7,484 bases of DNA from an uncultured Faecalibacterium sp. (lineage in GTDB: Bacteria; Bacillota; Clostridia; Oscillospirales; Ruminococcaceae). Position numbers and translations under genes: made by a program. Where the stretch lies: contig CAMFSB010000075.1 of the NCBI GenBank assembly GCA_945982465.1, forward strand, positions 1 to 7,484, read 5' to 3'. How positions within the stretch are numbered: the stretch's first letter is position 1; each line of letters begins with the position of its first letter. The notes beneath the pieces are model-generated. The model was not told where the DNA came from and made no database searches. It worked only from the letters and a program-made list of their open reading frames with translations. Of the stretch, positions 1 through 6,223 are shown one piece after another.

Positions 1-33
1 CCCCCCCCCGTCGCCCGCACGGTCCTAGCCGGT

Positions 34-903
34 CTACGCGGCGTCCAGCACGGCGTACACATCGTGCAGATGCTGGGCCAGGGCGGTGTAGAAGTTGGCC
101 GCGGCCGTGCCGTCCGCTTCCTCACCGGCCTCGGCCTGCAGGGCGTTGTACTGCTCCACCGCCGCCTGGCACGCCGCCAGCATGGCGGCAGTCTGCTCCG
201 CGTCGGCAAAGGCGTAGGTGCTGGTGTTGTACAGCGGCACCACCACATAGCTGCCGTAGTACATCTGCTGCTGCAGGTAGGCGGTCAGCTCTTCGTCCGG
301 CACGGTCTGTTCGCCGTCGGGGCCGTACACCAGCTCCAGCAGGGCTTCCAGCTTATAATAATTGGATTCGTACCGCTTTAGGCTTTCCAGCCCGATGCCG
401 TTGGCGGCGTAGGTATCGCCGTAATTATCCCAGAGCTGCTGGGCGTAGGCGTCCGCCTGGGCGGTCTGCTCGGCGGTCAGCTCGCCGCCCAGCTGGGCAA
501 AGCGGGTCTCCACGGCGGCATACTGGCGCAGCAGGCGCTCCGTCTCACCGGCCACATAGTCGCTCACCGTCACCCACACCGTGTCGTCCGGGGCGGTTTC
601 GTCCTCCTCTGCCTGGGACGAGGCCGCGTCGGCCGTGGCCACGTTGGCCGCCGCGTCGGGCTGGCCGTCCGCGTCCAGCGGAATGGTCTGCTTCAGGTAC
701 TGAGCCACGGTCAGCTTGGTCTGATCGCTGTTGGCCGCGCTGCGGGCGGTCTGGTAGGCCTGGAACTGGGCCAGCAGGTAAATGCCCGCCGGGATCTCCA
801 CCTCGCCCAGCGTGCCCACCGCAGCGGGGGTGGCCAGGGTGCACCCCGCCAGCGACGCGCACAGCGCCAGCGCGCAGGCCAGCGCAAGCAGTTTTTTCTT
901 CAT
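34..903 (-). CDS. Lipoprotein related to PrsA/SurA-type foldases, no recognisable PPIase domain
   Basis: The 289-residue product begins with a classic lipoprotein signal: a KKK n-region, a hydrophobic stretch (about 5-19) and lipobox L18-A19-G20-C21, so Cys21 should be lipidated and the protein anchored outside the membrane. After the signal comes a short segment like the start of SurA/PrsA N-terminal domains (about 30-52, V-G-T-L-G-E-V-E-I-P-A-G-I-Y-L-L), an acidic low-complexity insert (about 91-108), and a mostly helical region (about 112-215). At 201-206 VPDEEL resembles the 'v-s-d-e-e' helix that precedes the parvulin domain in PrsA. The parvulin HIL motif is replaced by V-V-V-P-L-Y-N (about 220-226), and the protein ends about 60 residues later, too short for a parvulin fold. 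The start is supported by AAGGAG seven bases upstream. Family knowledge suggests extracytoplasmic chaperone activity; catalysis seems unlikely. Its position after mfd resembles clostridial mfd-prsA neighbourhoods. It has its own promoter at about 1044-1072. A second in-frame TAG lies nine bases after the stop. The lipoprotein call is firm; the foldase relationship is moderate. Confidence 0.8.
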   Translation of the reverse strand: MKKKLLALACALALCASLAGCTLATPAAVGTLGEVEIPAGIYLLAQFQAYQTARSAANSDQTKLTVAQYLKQTIPLDADGQPDAAANVATADAASSQAEEDETAPDDTVWVTVSDYVAGETERLLRQYAAVETRFAQLGGELTAEQTAQADAYAQQLWDNYGDTYAANGIGLESLKRYESNYYKLEALLELVYGPDGEQTVPDEELTAYLQQQMYYGSYVVVPLYNTSTYAFADAEQTAAMLAACQAAVEQYNALQAEAGEEADGTAAANFYTALAQHLHDVYAVLDAA

Positions 904-923
904 GGTCGTTCTCCTTCGTGTTC

Positions 924-944
924 CGGGGGCGCTTTGTGCCCCCG
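924..944 (-). promoter_or_regulatory. GC-rich stem-loop in the lipoprotein mRNA leader
   Basis: A perfect 7-bp inverted repeat (CGGGGGC at 924-930, GCCCCCG at 938-944) surrounds a 7-base loop. In the lipoprotein transcript it ends only a few bases before the AAGGAG ribosome binding site (911-916), so it could affect ribosome access or mRNA stability. No T-run follows on the minus strand, so it is not an intrinsic terminator for mfd. The structure is seen in sequence; the role is inferred. Confidence 0.4.
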
Positions 945-950
945 CTTTGC

Positions 951-981
951 GCCCGCGCGGCGCGCGGGGCGGCGTTTTTTT
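951..981 (+). terminator. Terminator-like hairpin plus T7 facing the + strand
   Basis: CCCGCGC (952-958) pairs perfectly with GCGCGGG (962-968) around a 3-base loop. Seven T residues (975-981) follow after a short GC spacer. The order hairpin-then-T-run holds only on the + strand, where no gene is seen upstream. It would therefore stop rightward (antisense) transcription before it enters mfd from its 3' end. The spacer between stem and T-run is longer than ideal, so activity is uncertain. Confidence 0.35.
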
Positions 982-1018
982 GGGGGATGGGCGCGGCCCG
1001 TCTTTTGGTTTGTTATGC

Positions 1019-1039
1019 GCCCGCGCGGGGCGGGCTTTT
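1019..1039. promoter_or_regulatory. Stem-loop at the 5' end of the predicted lipoprotein transcript
   Basis: GCCCGC (1019-1024) and GCGGGC (1030-1035) form a 6-bp all-GC stem with a 5-base loop. From the promoter at 1044-1072 the predicted start is near 1036-1038, so this stem would form the first bases of the lipoprotein mRNA, an arrangement known to protect some bacterial transcripts from 5' decay. On the + strand the same stem is followed by TTTT and could act as a weak terminator. Either role is inference. Confidence 0.35.
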
Positions 1040-1043
1040 CGTT

Positions 1044-1072
1044 ATTATAGCGTCCCGCCGCGCGGTTTTCAA
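1044..1072 (-). promoter_or_regulatory. Sigma-A-type promoter for the lipoprotein gene
   Basis: On the minus strand TTGAAA (1072-1067, 5 of 6 consensus) is followed after exactly 17 bases by a perfect TATAAT (1049-1044). The start would be near 1036-1038, giving a leader of about 135 bases before the ATG at 903. The mfd stop codon TGA (1071-1069) lies inside the -35 box. In such a GC-rich region a consensus-length match is unlikely to be chance. The lipoprotein can therefore be expressed independently of mfd, although read-through from mfd is not excluded. Confidence 0.75.
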
Positions 1073-4000
1073 CCGTCAGGCTGCGCGCCCGGGGCAGGGC
1101 GGGCGGCCTGGGCCAGCGCCGCCACCACCTGCTGCACCGCGTCCAGCGGCTTTTCGTCGCCGTGCAGCGTGTAGCTCAGGTAGGGCTTTGCGCCCGCGCC
1201 CGGCACCACACGGCCGTCGAACGCCTGCAGCAGCGCCCGGATGGTGGCCAGCTCCAGCGTTTCCAGCGAAAAGGTCAGCACATCCTTTTTCTGGGTCACC
1301 TCGTACACGCCGGCGGCGGCCGCCAGAACCCGCGCCAGCGACACGCTGACCAGATCGCTGACCGAGGGCGGCGGGTCGCCGTAGCGGTCGATCAGCTCAT
1401 CCAGCACATCGGCGGCGTCCTCGGCGGTCTGCACGGCGGCAATGCGCTTGTACGCCTCGATGCGGCCGGCGCTGTCGGCAATGTAGGCTTCGGGAATGTA
1501 GGCGTCCACCCGGATGTCGATCAGGCAGTCGCTCTTGTCGCGCCGCACCGGCTCGCCCTTGGCCCGGGCGATGGCCTGGCCCAGCATCTTTACATATAGA
1601 TCATAGCCCACGGCCTCCATGTGGCCGTGCTGGCTGTGGCCCAGCAGGTTGCCCGCGCCGCGGATCTGCAAATCCCGCATGGCGATGCGGAAGCCCGAGC
1701 CGAACGCCGTGAACTCCCGGATGGCCGACAGCCGCTTGGCCGCCACGTCGGACAACACCTTGTCGCGCCGGAAGGTGAAATAGGCGTAGGCTTTGCGGCC
1801 CGACCGGCCCACCCGGCCGCGGATCTGGTACAGCTGCGCCAGGCCCATGCGGTCGGCGTCCTCGATGATGAGGGTGTTGCAGTTGCGCACATCCACGCCG
1901 GTCTCGATCAGGGTGGTGCACACCAGCACGTCGATCTCGCCGCCCAAAAGGTGCTGCCACACGCTGTTCAGCTCGTTTTCGGTCATTTTGCCGTGGGCGA
2001 TGCCCACCCGCGCGCCCGGGGCCATTTTGCTCACGCGGGCGGCGGTGGTCTCGATGTTGTCCACCCGGTTGTGCAGGTAGTACACCTGCCCGCCGCGGGC
2101 CAGCTCCTTTTTGATGGCCTCGGCCAAAATGCCCTCGTTGTATTCCAGAACATAGGTCTCCACGGGGCGGCGCTCGATGGGCGGCTGCTCGATGGTGGAC
2201 ATATCCCGGATGCCGCTCATGGCCATGTTCAGCGTGCGGGGGATGGGCGTAGCCGACAGCGTGAGCATATCCACGCCGATAAAGCTTTCCTTGAGCTTTT
2301 CCTTGTGCTTGACGCCGAAGCGCTGCTCCTCGTCCACGATCACCAGGCCCAGCTCCTTGAACGCCACGTCCCTGGACAGCAGCCGGTGGGTGCCCACCAC
2401 AATGTCCACTTCGCCGGTGCGCAGCCCGCGCAGGGCGGCCTGCTGCTGCTTTGCGGTGCGGAAGCGGCTGAGCAGCTCCACCCTGACCGGGAACGCCTCC
2501 ATGCGGGCCAGAATGGTGTTGTAGTGCTGCCAGGCCAGCAGGGTGGTGGGCGCCAGAATGGCGCACTGCCTGCCGCCCATCACGCACTTGAACGCTGCGC
2601 GCAGGGCCACCTCGGTCTTGCCCACGCCCACATCGCCGCACAGCAGCCGGTCCATGGGGTAGGGTTTTTCCATATCGCGCTTGATCTCGGCGGTGGCGGC
2701 CAGCTGGTCGTCGGTCTCGTCGTACTCAAAGCGGGTCTCAAAATCCCGCTGCCAGTCGCCGTCGGGCGGGAAGGCATAGCCCTGCGCTTTGTGCCGCCGG
2801 GCGTACAGCTCGATCAGCTCCTGGGCCATCTCCTCGGTGGCCTTTTTTACGCGGGCGCGGGTTTTTTGCCACTCGGTGCCGCCCAGCTTGGCCAGCCGCA
2901 CCTTTTCCTCGTCGCCGGGGGCGGTGTAGCGGCTGAGCAGGTCCAGCTGGGTCACCGGCACATACAGCACATCCGCCCCGGCGTACTGGATCTTTAAGTA
3001 GTCCTTGGTGGCGCCCTGCAGTTCCAGCCGCTGGATACCCGCGTACACGCCGATGCCGTGGTTCTGGTGCACCACATAGTCGCCGGGCTTTACGTCCGAC
3101 AGGCTGGAAAGCGCGTCCTTGTTCTTTTTGCGGGCGGGCTTGCCGCCGGTTTCCTCGGTCAGGCCGTGCCGGCGGGAGGTGATCACCGCGCAGCGGGCAA
3201 AGGGGAACTCGCACCCAGCCGAAAGCCGGCCCGGCAGCACCTGCACCACGCCCGGCGAAGGGCGCACATCCCGGCTCATGCTGACGGCATAGCCCCGGTC
3301 GGCCAGATCGCGGGTAAGGGCGGCTACGCCCTTGGGCGTGCCGCACAGCACCGTGACCGCGAAGCCCTGTTTGACCAGCGGGTCCAGATCCCCGGTCAGG
3401 CCGGCCACATCGCCGCCCCAGGCGGGCAGGGCGTGGGCCGCCGCGTCCACCAGCTCGCACAAACGGAAGTCCGGCAGGCTGCGCAGAAAGTTTTCGCACA
3501 CTAAGGTGGGCAGGCGGCGGGCCGCGTCCAGCAGATCGCCCTCGGTCTGGTACAGCCCCTCCCGCCCGGGGCACACAACCCCCTCCTCCAGCAGGCCGGC
3601 CAGCTCCTCGCCGCGGCGGAACTCGGTGGCTTTCTGCGCTTCGCGCACGGCCCACGGCTCATCGATGACAAAGATGGGGTCGGCAAAGTAATCCAGCAGG
3701 GTGGCGGGCTGCGGGTAGCGGATGCCCAGGTATTTATCCATGGCCTCGGGCATCAGGCCCCCGTCCAGGGCGGCCAGGTCGGCGGCCATGGCCGCTTCCA
3801 TGGCGGCTTTCTTTTTGCCGCGGGCGTTTTTCAGCGCGGCGCGCAGGGCCGCGGCGGTCTGGGCCGTATCGCCGAACAGCACCTCGCGCGCGGGGGAAAG
3901 GTACACCTTTTCCACCGCGTCCTCACGGCGCTGGGTCATCAGGTCAAACTGGTGGATGGTGTCGATCTCGTCGCCCCAGTACTCGATGCGCACGGGCTGG

Positions 4001-4551
4001 CGCATATCGGGGGCGTACAGGTCCACGATCTCGCCGCGCACCGAAAACTGGCCCGGGCCGTCCACCTGGGCGCGGCGCACATAGCCGGCGGCGTACAACC
4101 GCTGCACCAGGCCATCGCGGCTGTACTCCATGCCGGGGCGCAGCGTGAGGGTATTGGCGCAGAACTCGGCCCGGGGCACCGTGTATTGCAGCAGGGCCTC
4201 GGCGGGCACGCACACGGCGCGCAGCCGCCCGCCCACCAGCCCGCCCAGCACCGACAGGCGGCGGTACTCGTATTCGCGCCCGGCGCCCTCGATGGGGCGC
4301 AGCACAAAGTCCCGCGGGGGGAACACCGCCCCCGCCACGCCCAGCGCCGCCAGATCCTCGGCAAAGCGGGTGGCCTCGGCCTCGCCGGCGGTCACGATGC
4401 ACAGCGGGCGGCCCAGGTCTTTGGCCAGGGTGGCGTACACCAGCGCGCGGCCGGCCGGCGGCACGCCAAAAAGCGCCGCGGGGCCGGGCGAAGCCAGCGA
4501 CGCGGCGAGCTTTTGATATTCGCTTGTCTGTTTGAGCAGCGGTTCGTACAT
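1069..4551 (-). CDS. mfd: Transcription-repair coupling factor Mfd
   Basis: This ATP-driven DNA translocase displaces RNA polymerase stalled at lesions and recruits UvrA for nucleotide excision repair. The 1160 residues match the full family length (E. coli 1148, B. subtilis about 1177). In order: a UvrB-like N-terminal module (about 1-340) with a degenerate P-loop near residue 30 (G-V-P-P-A-G-R); a variable middle region; the CarD-like RNA polymerase interaction domain from about 487 (PGDYVVHQNHGIGVY at 489-503); the RecG-like helicase module with Walker A GDVGVGKT (639-646), DEEQ box (740-743), LSATPIPRT motif, TTLIETGVD (879-887) and QIRGRVGRSGR (909-919); the translocation motif RDLQIRGAGNLLG (959-971); and a C-terminal TRCF domain (about 1020-1130). 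The ATG has AAAGGAG five bases upstream. All catalytic motifs are intact and the reading frame is unbroken. It follows pth after 104 bp without a clear terminator, so co-transcription with pth and the GlmU-like gene is likely. Confidence 0.98.
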   Translation of the reverse strand: MYEPLLKQTSEYQKLAASLASPGPAALFGVPPAGRALVYATLAKDLGRPLCIVTAGEAEATRFAEDLAALGVAGAVFPPRDFVLRPIEGAGREYEYRRLSVLGGLVGGRLRAVCVPAEALLQYTVPRAEFCANTLTLRPGMEYSRDGLVQRLYAAGYVRRAQVDGPGQFSVRGEIVDLYAPDMRQPVRIEYWGDEIDTIHQFDLMTQRREDAVEKVYLSPAREVLFGDTAQTAAALRAALKNARGKKKAAMEAAMAADLAALDGGLMPEAMDKYLGIRYPQPATLLDYFADPIFVIDEPWAVREAQKATEFRRGEELAGLLEEGVVCPGREGLYQTEGDLLDAARRLPTLVCENFLRSLPDFRLCELVDAAAHALPAWGGDVAGLTGDLDPLVKQGFAVTVLCGTPKGVAALTRDLADRGYAVSMSRDVRPSPGVVQVLPGRLSAGCEFPFARCAVITSRRHGLTEETGGKPARKKNKDALSSLSDVKPGDYVVHQNHGIGVYAGIQRLELQGATKDYLKIQYAGADVLYVPVTQLDLLSRYTAPGDEEKVRLAKLGGTEWQKTRARVKKATEEMAQELIELYARRHKAQGYAFPPDGDWQRDFETRFEYDETDDQLAATAEIKRDMEKPYPMDRLLCGDVGVGKTEVALRAAFKCVMGGRQCAILAPTTLLAWQHYNTILARMEAFPVRVELLSRFRTAKQQQAALRGLRTGEVDIVVGTHRLLSRDVAFKELGLVIVDEEQRFGVKHKEKLKESFIGVDMLTLSATPIPRTLNMAMSGIRDMSTIEQPPIERRPVETYVLEYNEGILAEAIKKELARGGQVYYLHNRVDNIETTAARVSKMAPGARVGIAHGKMTENELNSVWQHLLGGEIDVLVCTTLIETGVDVRNCNTLIIEDADRMGLAQLYQIRGRVGRSGRKAYAYFTFRRDKVLSDVAAKRLSAIREFTAFGSGFRIAMRDLQIRGAGNLLGHSQHGHMEAVGYDLYVKMLGQAIARAKGEPVRRDKSDCLIDIRVDAYIPEAYIADSAGRIEAYKRIAAVQTAEDAADVLDELIDRYGDPPPSVSDLVSVSLARVLAAAAGVYEVTQKKDVLTFSLETLELATIRALLQAFDGRVVPGAGAKPYLSYTLHGDEKPLDAVQQVVAALAQAARPAPGAQPDG

Positions 4552-4564
4552 AAAAGCTCCTTTG

Positions 4565-4590
4565 GGCCGCGGCGCACAGCACCGCGGGCC
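4565..4590 (-). promoter_or_regulatory. Stem-loop just upstream of the mfd ribosome binding site
   Basis: Two copies of the palindrome CCGCGG (4567-4572 and 4582-4587) can pair around a 9-base loop, with two more GC pairs after a one-base bulge (GG 4565-4566 with CC 4589-4590). The stem ends next to the AAAGGAG site of mfd. It could mark a processing point or dampen mfd translation within the operon. The pth-mfd gap also holds a small CCGCC/GGCGG hairpin (4628-4641); neither is followed by a minus-strand T-run, so I do not call a terminator. Confidence 0.3.
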
Positions 4591-4655
4591 GGAACGCTGC
4601 CGGCGGGCAAAACGCGCGCCGGGGCGGCCGCCTTTGGGCGGATGGGGCGGGCCGT

Positions 4656-5231
4656 TCAGCGGTTGTAGCGGTTCTGGGCTTCGGCCAGGCGGCCGTCCAT
4701 CACCAGCTGCGCGGCGGCGGCAATGTCGCCGTGCCGGGCCTCGATGGCCTTTTTATCCTCGGCCGGCAGGCGGCCCAGCACCCAGTCGGCCAGGTCGTAG
4801 TCCGGCGCGGGCTTGGCGCCCACCCCGATGCGGATGCGGGCAAAGTTTTCGCCGCCCAGCGCGGCGATGATGCTTTTCAGCCCGTTATGGCCGCCCGCCG
4901 ACCCCGACGGCCGGATGCGCAGCTTGCCCGGCGCCTGGGTGATATCGTCGCACAGCACGATGACATGCGCCGCCGGGATCTTGAAAAAGCCCGCCGCCGC
5001 AGCCACGCTGGCGCCCGAAAGGTTCATGTAGGTCAGCGGCTTGAGCAGCACCACCCGGTGCGCGCCCACGCTGCCCTGGCCCCACAGCCCCTGGAACTTG
5101 GCCTTGGCCACGGGGATGTTCCACGCCTGCGCCAGCGCGTCCAGCGCCGCAAAGCCCGCGTTGTGGCGGGTGCCGTCGTATTTTGGCTCCGGGTTGCCCA
5201 GGCCGGCAACCAGCCACAGATCGTCTGCCAT
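4656..5231 (-). CDS. pth: Peptidyl-tRNA hydrolase
   Basis: Pth cleaves the ester bond of peptidyl-tRNAs released from stalled ribosomes, recycling tRNA in the cytoplasm; it is normally essential. The 191-residue product has the family length and motifs: GLGNP with Asn13, GTRHNAGF with catalytic His23, TYMNLSG with Asn70, CDD with Asp95 as the catalytic aspartate, and GGHNGLKSI with Asn116. The loop after Asp95 reads D-D-I-T-Q-A-P-G where many relatives have D-x-L-D-L-P-P-G, a mild divergence away from the core residues. The start given is ATG 5231. An in-frame GTG at 5237 would add two residues, would overlap the upstream stop as GTGA, and sits ten bases from GAGG (5248-5251), whereas that site is 16 bases from the ATG. 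Either way translation is probably coupled to the GlmU-like gene. The gene matches the glmU-pth-mfd order of Firmicutes. Confidence 0.97.
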   Translation of the reverse strand: MADDLWLVAGLGNPEPKYDGTRHNAGFAALDALAQAWNIPVAKAKFQGLWGQGSVGAHRVVLLKPLTYMNLSGASVAAAAGFFKIPAAHVIVLCDDITQAPGKLRIRPSGSAGGHNGLKSIIAALGGENFARIRIGVGAKPAPDYDLADWVLGRLPAEDKKAIEARHGDIAAAAQLVMDGRLAEAQNRYNR

Positions 5232-5233
5232 GG

Positions 5234-5986
5234 TCACGGTTTGCTTTCCTCTTCCAGTTTTTGTTTTTTGGCAATGTAGGCCGCCATCTTCGGCCCGGCC
5301 CAACCGTCCAGGTTGGTCTGGCGCTCGCGGGCGATGCCCAGCGCCGCCGGGGGCACATCCTTGGTGATGGTGCTGCCGGCGGCCGTGTACGCCCCGTCGC
5401 CCACCGTCACCGGGGCCACCAGGTTGGTGTTGCAGCCGATAAAGCAGTAATCGCCGATGGTGGTGCGGAACTTGCCCTCGCCGTCGTAGTTGCAGGTGAC
5501 GGTGCCGCAGCCGAAGTTGCAGTATTTGCCCACGTCGCTGTCGCCGATGTAGGTCAGGTGGCTGACGGTGTTGCCCCGGGCAAAATTGGAGTTTTTGGTC
5601 TCCACATAGGCGCCCAGGTGCACGCCGTAGTCGGTGACGGTGTTCACCCGGATGTGGGTGAACGGGCCGATGTTGTTTTTTTCGCCGATGCGGCTGCCGT
5701 AGATCTGGCTGGCGTTGACCGTGGTGCCTGCGCCGATCTCGCTGTCCTCGATGAGGGTATTGGGGCCGATGACGCACCCCGGCCCGATGACGGTGCTGCC
5801 GCGCAGAATGCACCCCGGCAGGATGCGCGCGCCCGGCGCGATGCGCACGGTGTCGTCAATATACACGTCGCTGCTTTCGATGTTTACGCCGGCCGCGATG
5901 CGCTTTGCCAGCGCGAGGGTGCGGGCCTGTTCGGCCGCGGCCAGCTTTGCGCAGGCAGCTTCCAGCTGCTGTTGGGTATATTCCAT
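5234..5986 (-). CDS. Stand-alone GlmU-type glucosamine-1-phosphate N-acetyltransferase (left-handed beta-helix domain only)
   Basis: The 250 residues match the C-terminal half of bifunctional GlmU, which acetylates glucosamine-1-phosphate with acetyl-CoA on the way to UDP-GlcNAc for peptidoglycan. Residues about 1-33 are a helix like the GlmU linker arm. From about 40 to 215 hexapeptide repeats of the [LIV]-G-x-x form a left-handed beta-helix, and the C-terminal tail (IARERQ, then a D-G-W motif) is also GlmU-like. Residues equivalent to the E. coli active site are present: Arg113, Lys131, catalytic His143 in SHLTYIGD, Asn166-Tyr167 in CNYDG, Lys172 and Arg220; the E. coli Ser405 position is Cys185. 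The whole N-terminal uridylyltransferase (with its GxGTRM motif) is absent, and the upstream DNA is an AT-rich promoter region with no trace of it. The ATG is preceded by GA-rich GGAAAGAGAG at seven bases. It leads the pth-mfd transcript. The activity call is strong; a partner pyrophosphorylase must lie elsewhere. Confidence 0.9.
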   Translation of the reverse strand: MEYTQQQLEAACAKLAAAEQARTLALAKRIAAGVNIESSDVYIDDTVRIAPGARILPGCILRGSTVIGPGCVIGPNTLIEDSEIGAGTTVNASQIYGSRIGEKNNIGPFTHIRVNTVTDYGVHLGAYVETKNSNFARGNTVSHLTYIGDSDVGKYCNFGCGTVTCNYDGEGKFRTTIGDYCFIGCNTNLVAPVTVGDGAYTAAGSTITKDVPPAALGIARERQTNLDGWAGPKMAAYIAKKQKLEEESKP

Positions 5987-6017
5987 AGGTAAACTCTCTT
6001 TCCGCCCTGCGGCTTTG

Positions 6018-6026
6018 ATGATAGCA
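6018..6026 (-). promoter_or_regulatory. Candidate extended -10 promoter for the GlmU-like/pth/mfd operon
   Basis: On the minus strand TGC-TATCAT (6026-6018) has an extended TGn motif and a 5-of-6 match to TATAAT. No good -35 lies 16-18 bases upstream; that position is AT-rich and overlaps the ATTTTAGC repeats. The start would be near 6011, leaving about 25 bases of leader before the ATG at 5986. An alternative TTGAAA at 6084-6079 has only TAAGCT at 17 bases, so it is weaker. Confidence 0.4.
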
Positions 6027-6040
6027 AAATTTGTTCCCGA

Positions 6041-6075
6041 ATTTTAGCCCATTTTAGCTTACCGTAAAATTGGGC
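6041..6075. repeat. Inverted repeat with overlapping direct repeat, candidate operator
   Basis: GCCCATTTTA (6047-6056) and TAAAATTGGGC (6065-6075) are complementary except for a single extra base, with an 8-base centre. The left arm also overlaps a 10-base-spaced direct repeat, ATTTTAGC at 6041-6048 and again at 6051-6058. The element lies directly upstream of the leftward -10 element and about 75 bases upstream of the rightward one, a typical place for a regulator site serving divergent genes. I could not match it to a known regulator consensus. A T5 run (6077-6081) follows on the + strand, so a weak terminator is an alternative. Confidence 0.4.
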
Positions 6076-6131
6076 ATTTTTCAAGGGAAATGCACAAAAA
6101 AGCGCAGTTTATTCTGTGATAACGCCGACAA

Positions 6132-6178
6132 GAAAAAAATTATTGATTCTGGCTTTCGGCCGTGTTCTTTGGTATAAT
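6132..6178 (+). promoter_or_regulatory. ppdK promoter: extended -10 with A-rich upstream element
   Basis: A perfect TATAAT (6173-6178) is preceded by TGG (6170-6172), giving the extended TGn -10. The -35 position at 17-base spacing reads TGGCTT (6150-6155), a poor match. The A/T-rich stretch 6132-6148 falls at about -37 to -53 from a start near 6185, where UP elements bind the polymerase alpha subunit and could make up for the weak -35. The leader to the ppdK ATG is about 104 bases. Confidence 0.65.
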
Positions 6179-6223
6179 ATTATGGCATTAAAATCTGCGT
6201 TGCGAACGTGTGAAAATGCAAAC

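Noticed and set aside
1601..2641. 346-codon minus-strand frame overlapping mfd in another phase
   Set aside because: It is an out-of-phase reading of the same strand, rich in Arg, Gly, Pro and His. The Mfd frame carries all conserved motifs here.
1621..2997. 458-codon open frame on the plus strand inside mfd
   Set aside because: It is a reverse-complement shadow of the Mfd helicase and RNA polymerase-binding domains. The His/Gly/Gln/Ala-rich composition and lack of motifs fit GC-driven absence of stops.
4552..4655. Terminator between pth and mfd
   Set aside because: Hairpins are present (4628-4641 and 4565-4590), but no T-run follows either on the minus strand, so read-through into mfd is expected.
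5232..5813. Apparent N-terminal extension of pth to a 385-residue fusion protein
   Set aside because: The extension is an out-of-phase reading of the beta-helix gene and is His/Arg-rich without motifs. Homology to Pth begins at MADDLWLVAGLGNP.
6041..6081. Intrinsic terminator on the plus strand (inverted repeat plus T5)
   Set aside because: No rightward gene lies upstream, the stem is largely A-T paired with a bulge, and the site lies between divergent promoters, so an operator is the more likely reading.
5884..6084. 66-codon minus-strand ORF in the divergent intergenic region
   Set aside because: Its second half overlaps the GlmU-like gene in another frame, it lacks a good ribosome binding site, and it spans the predicted leftward promoter.
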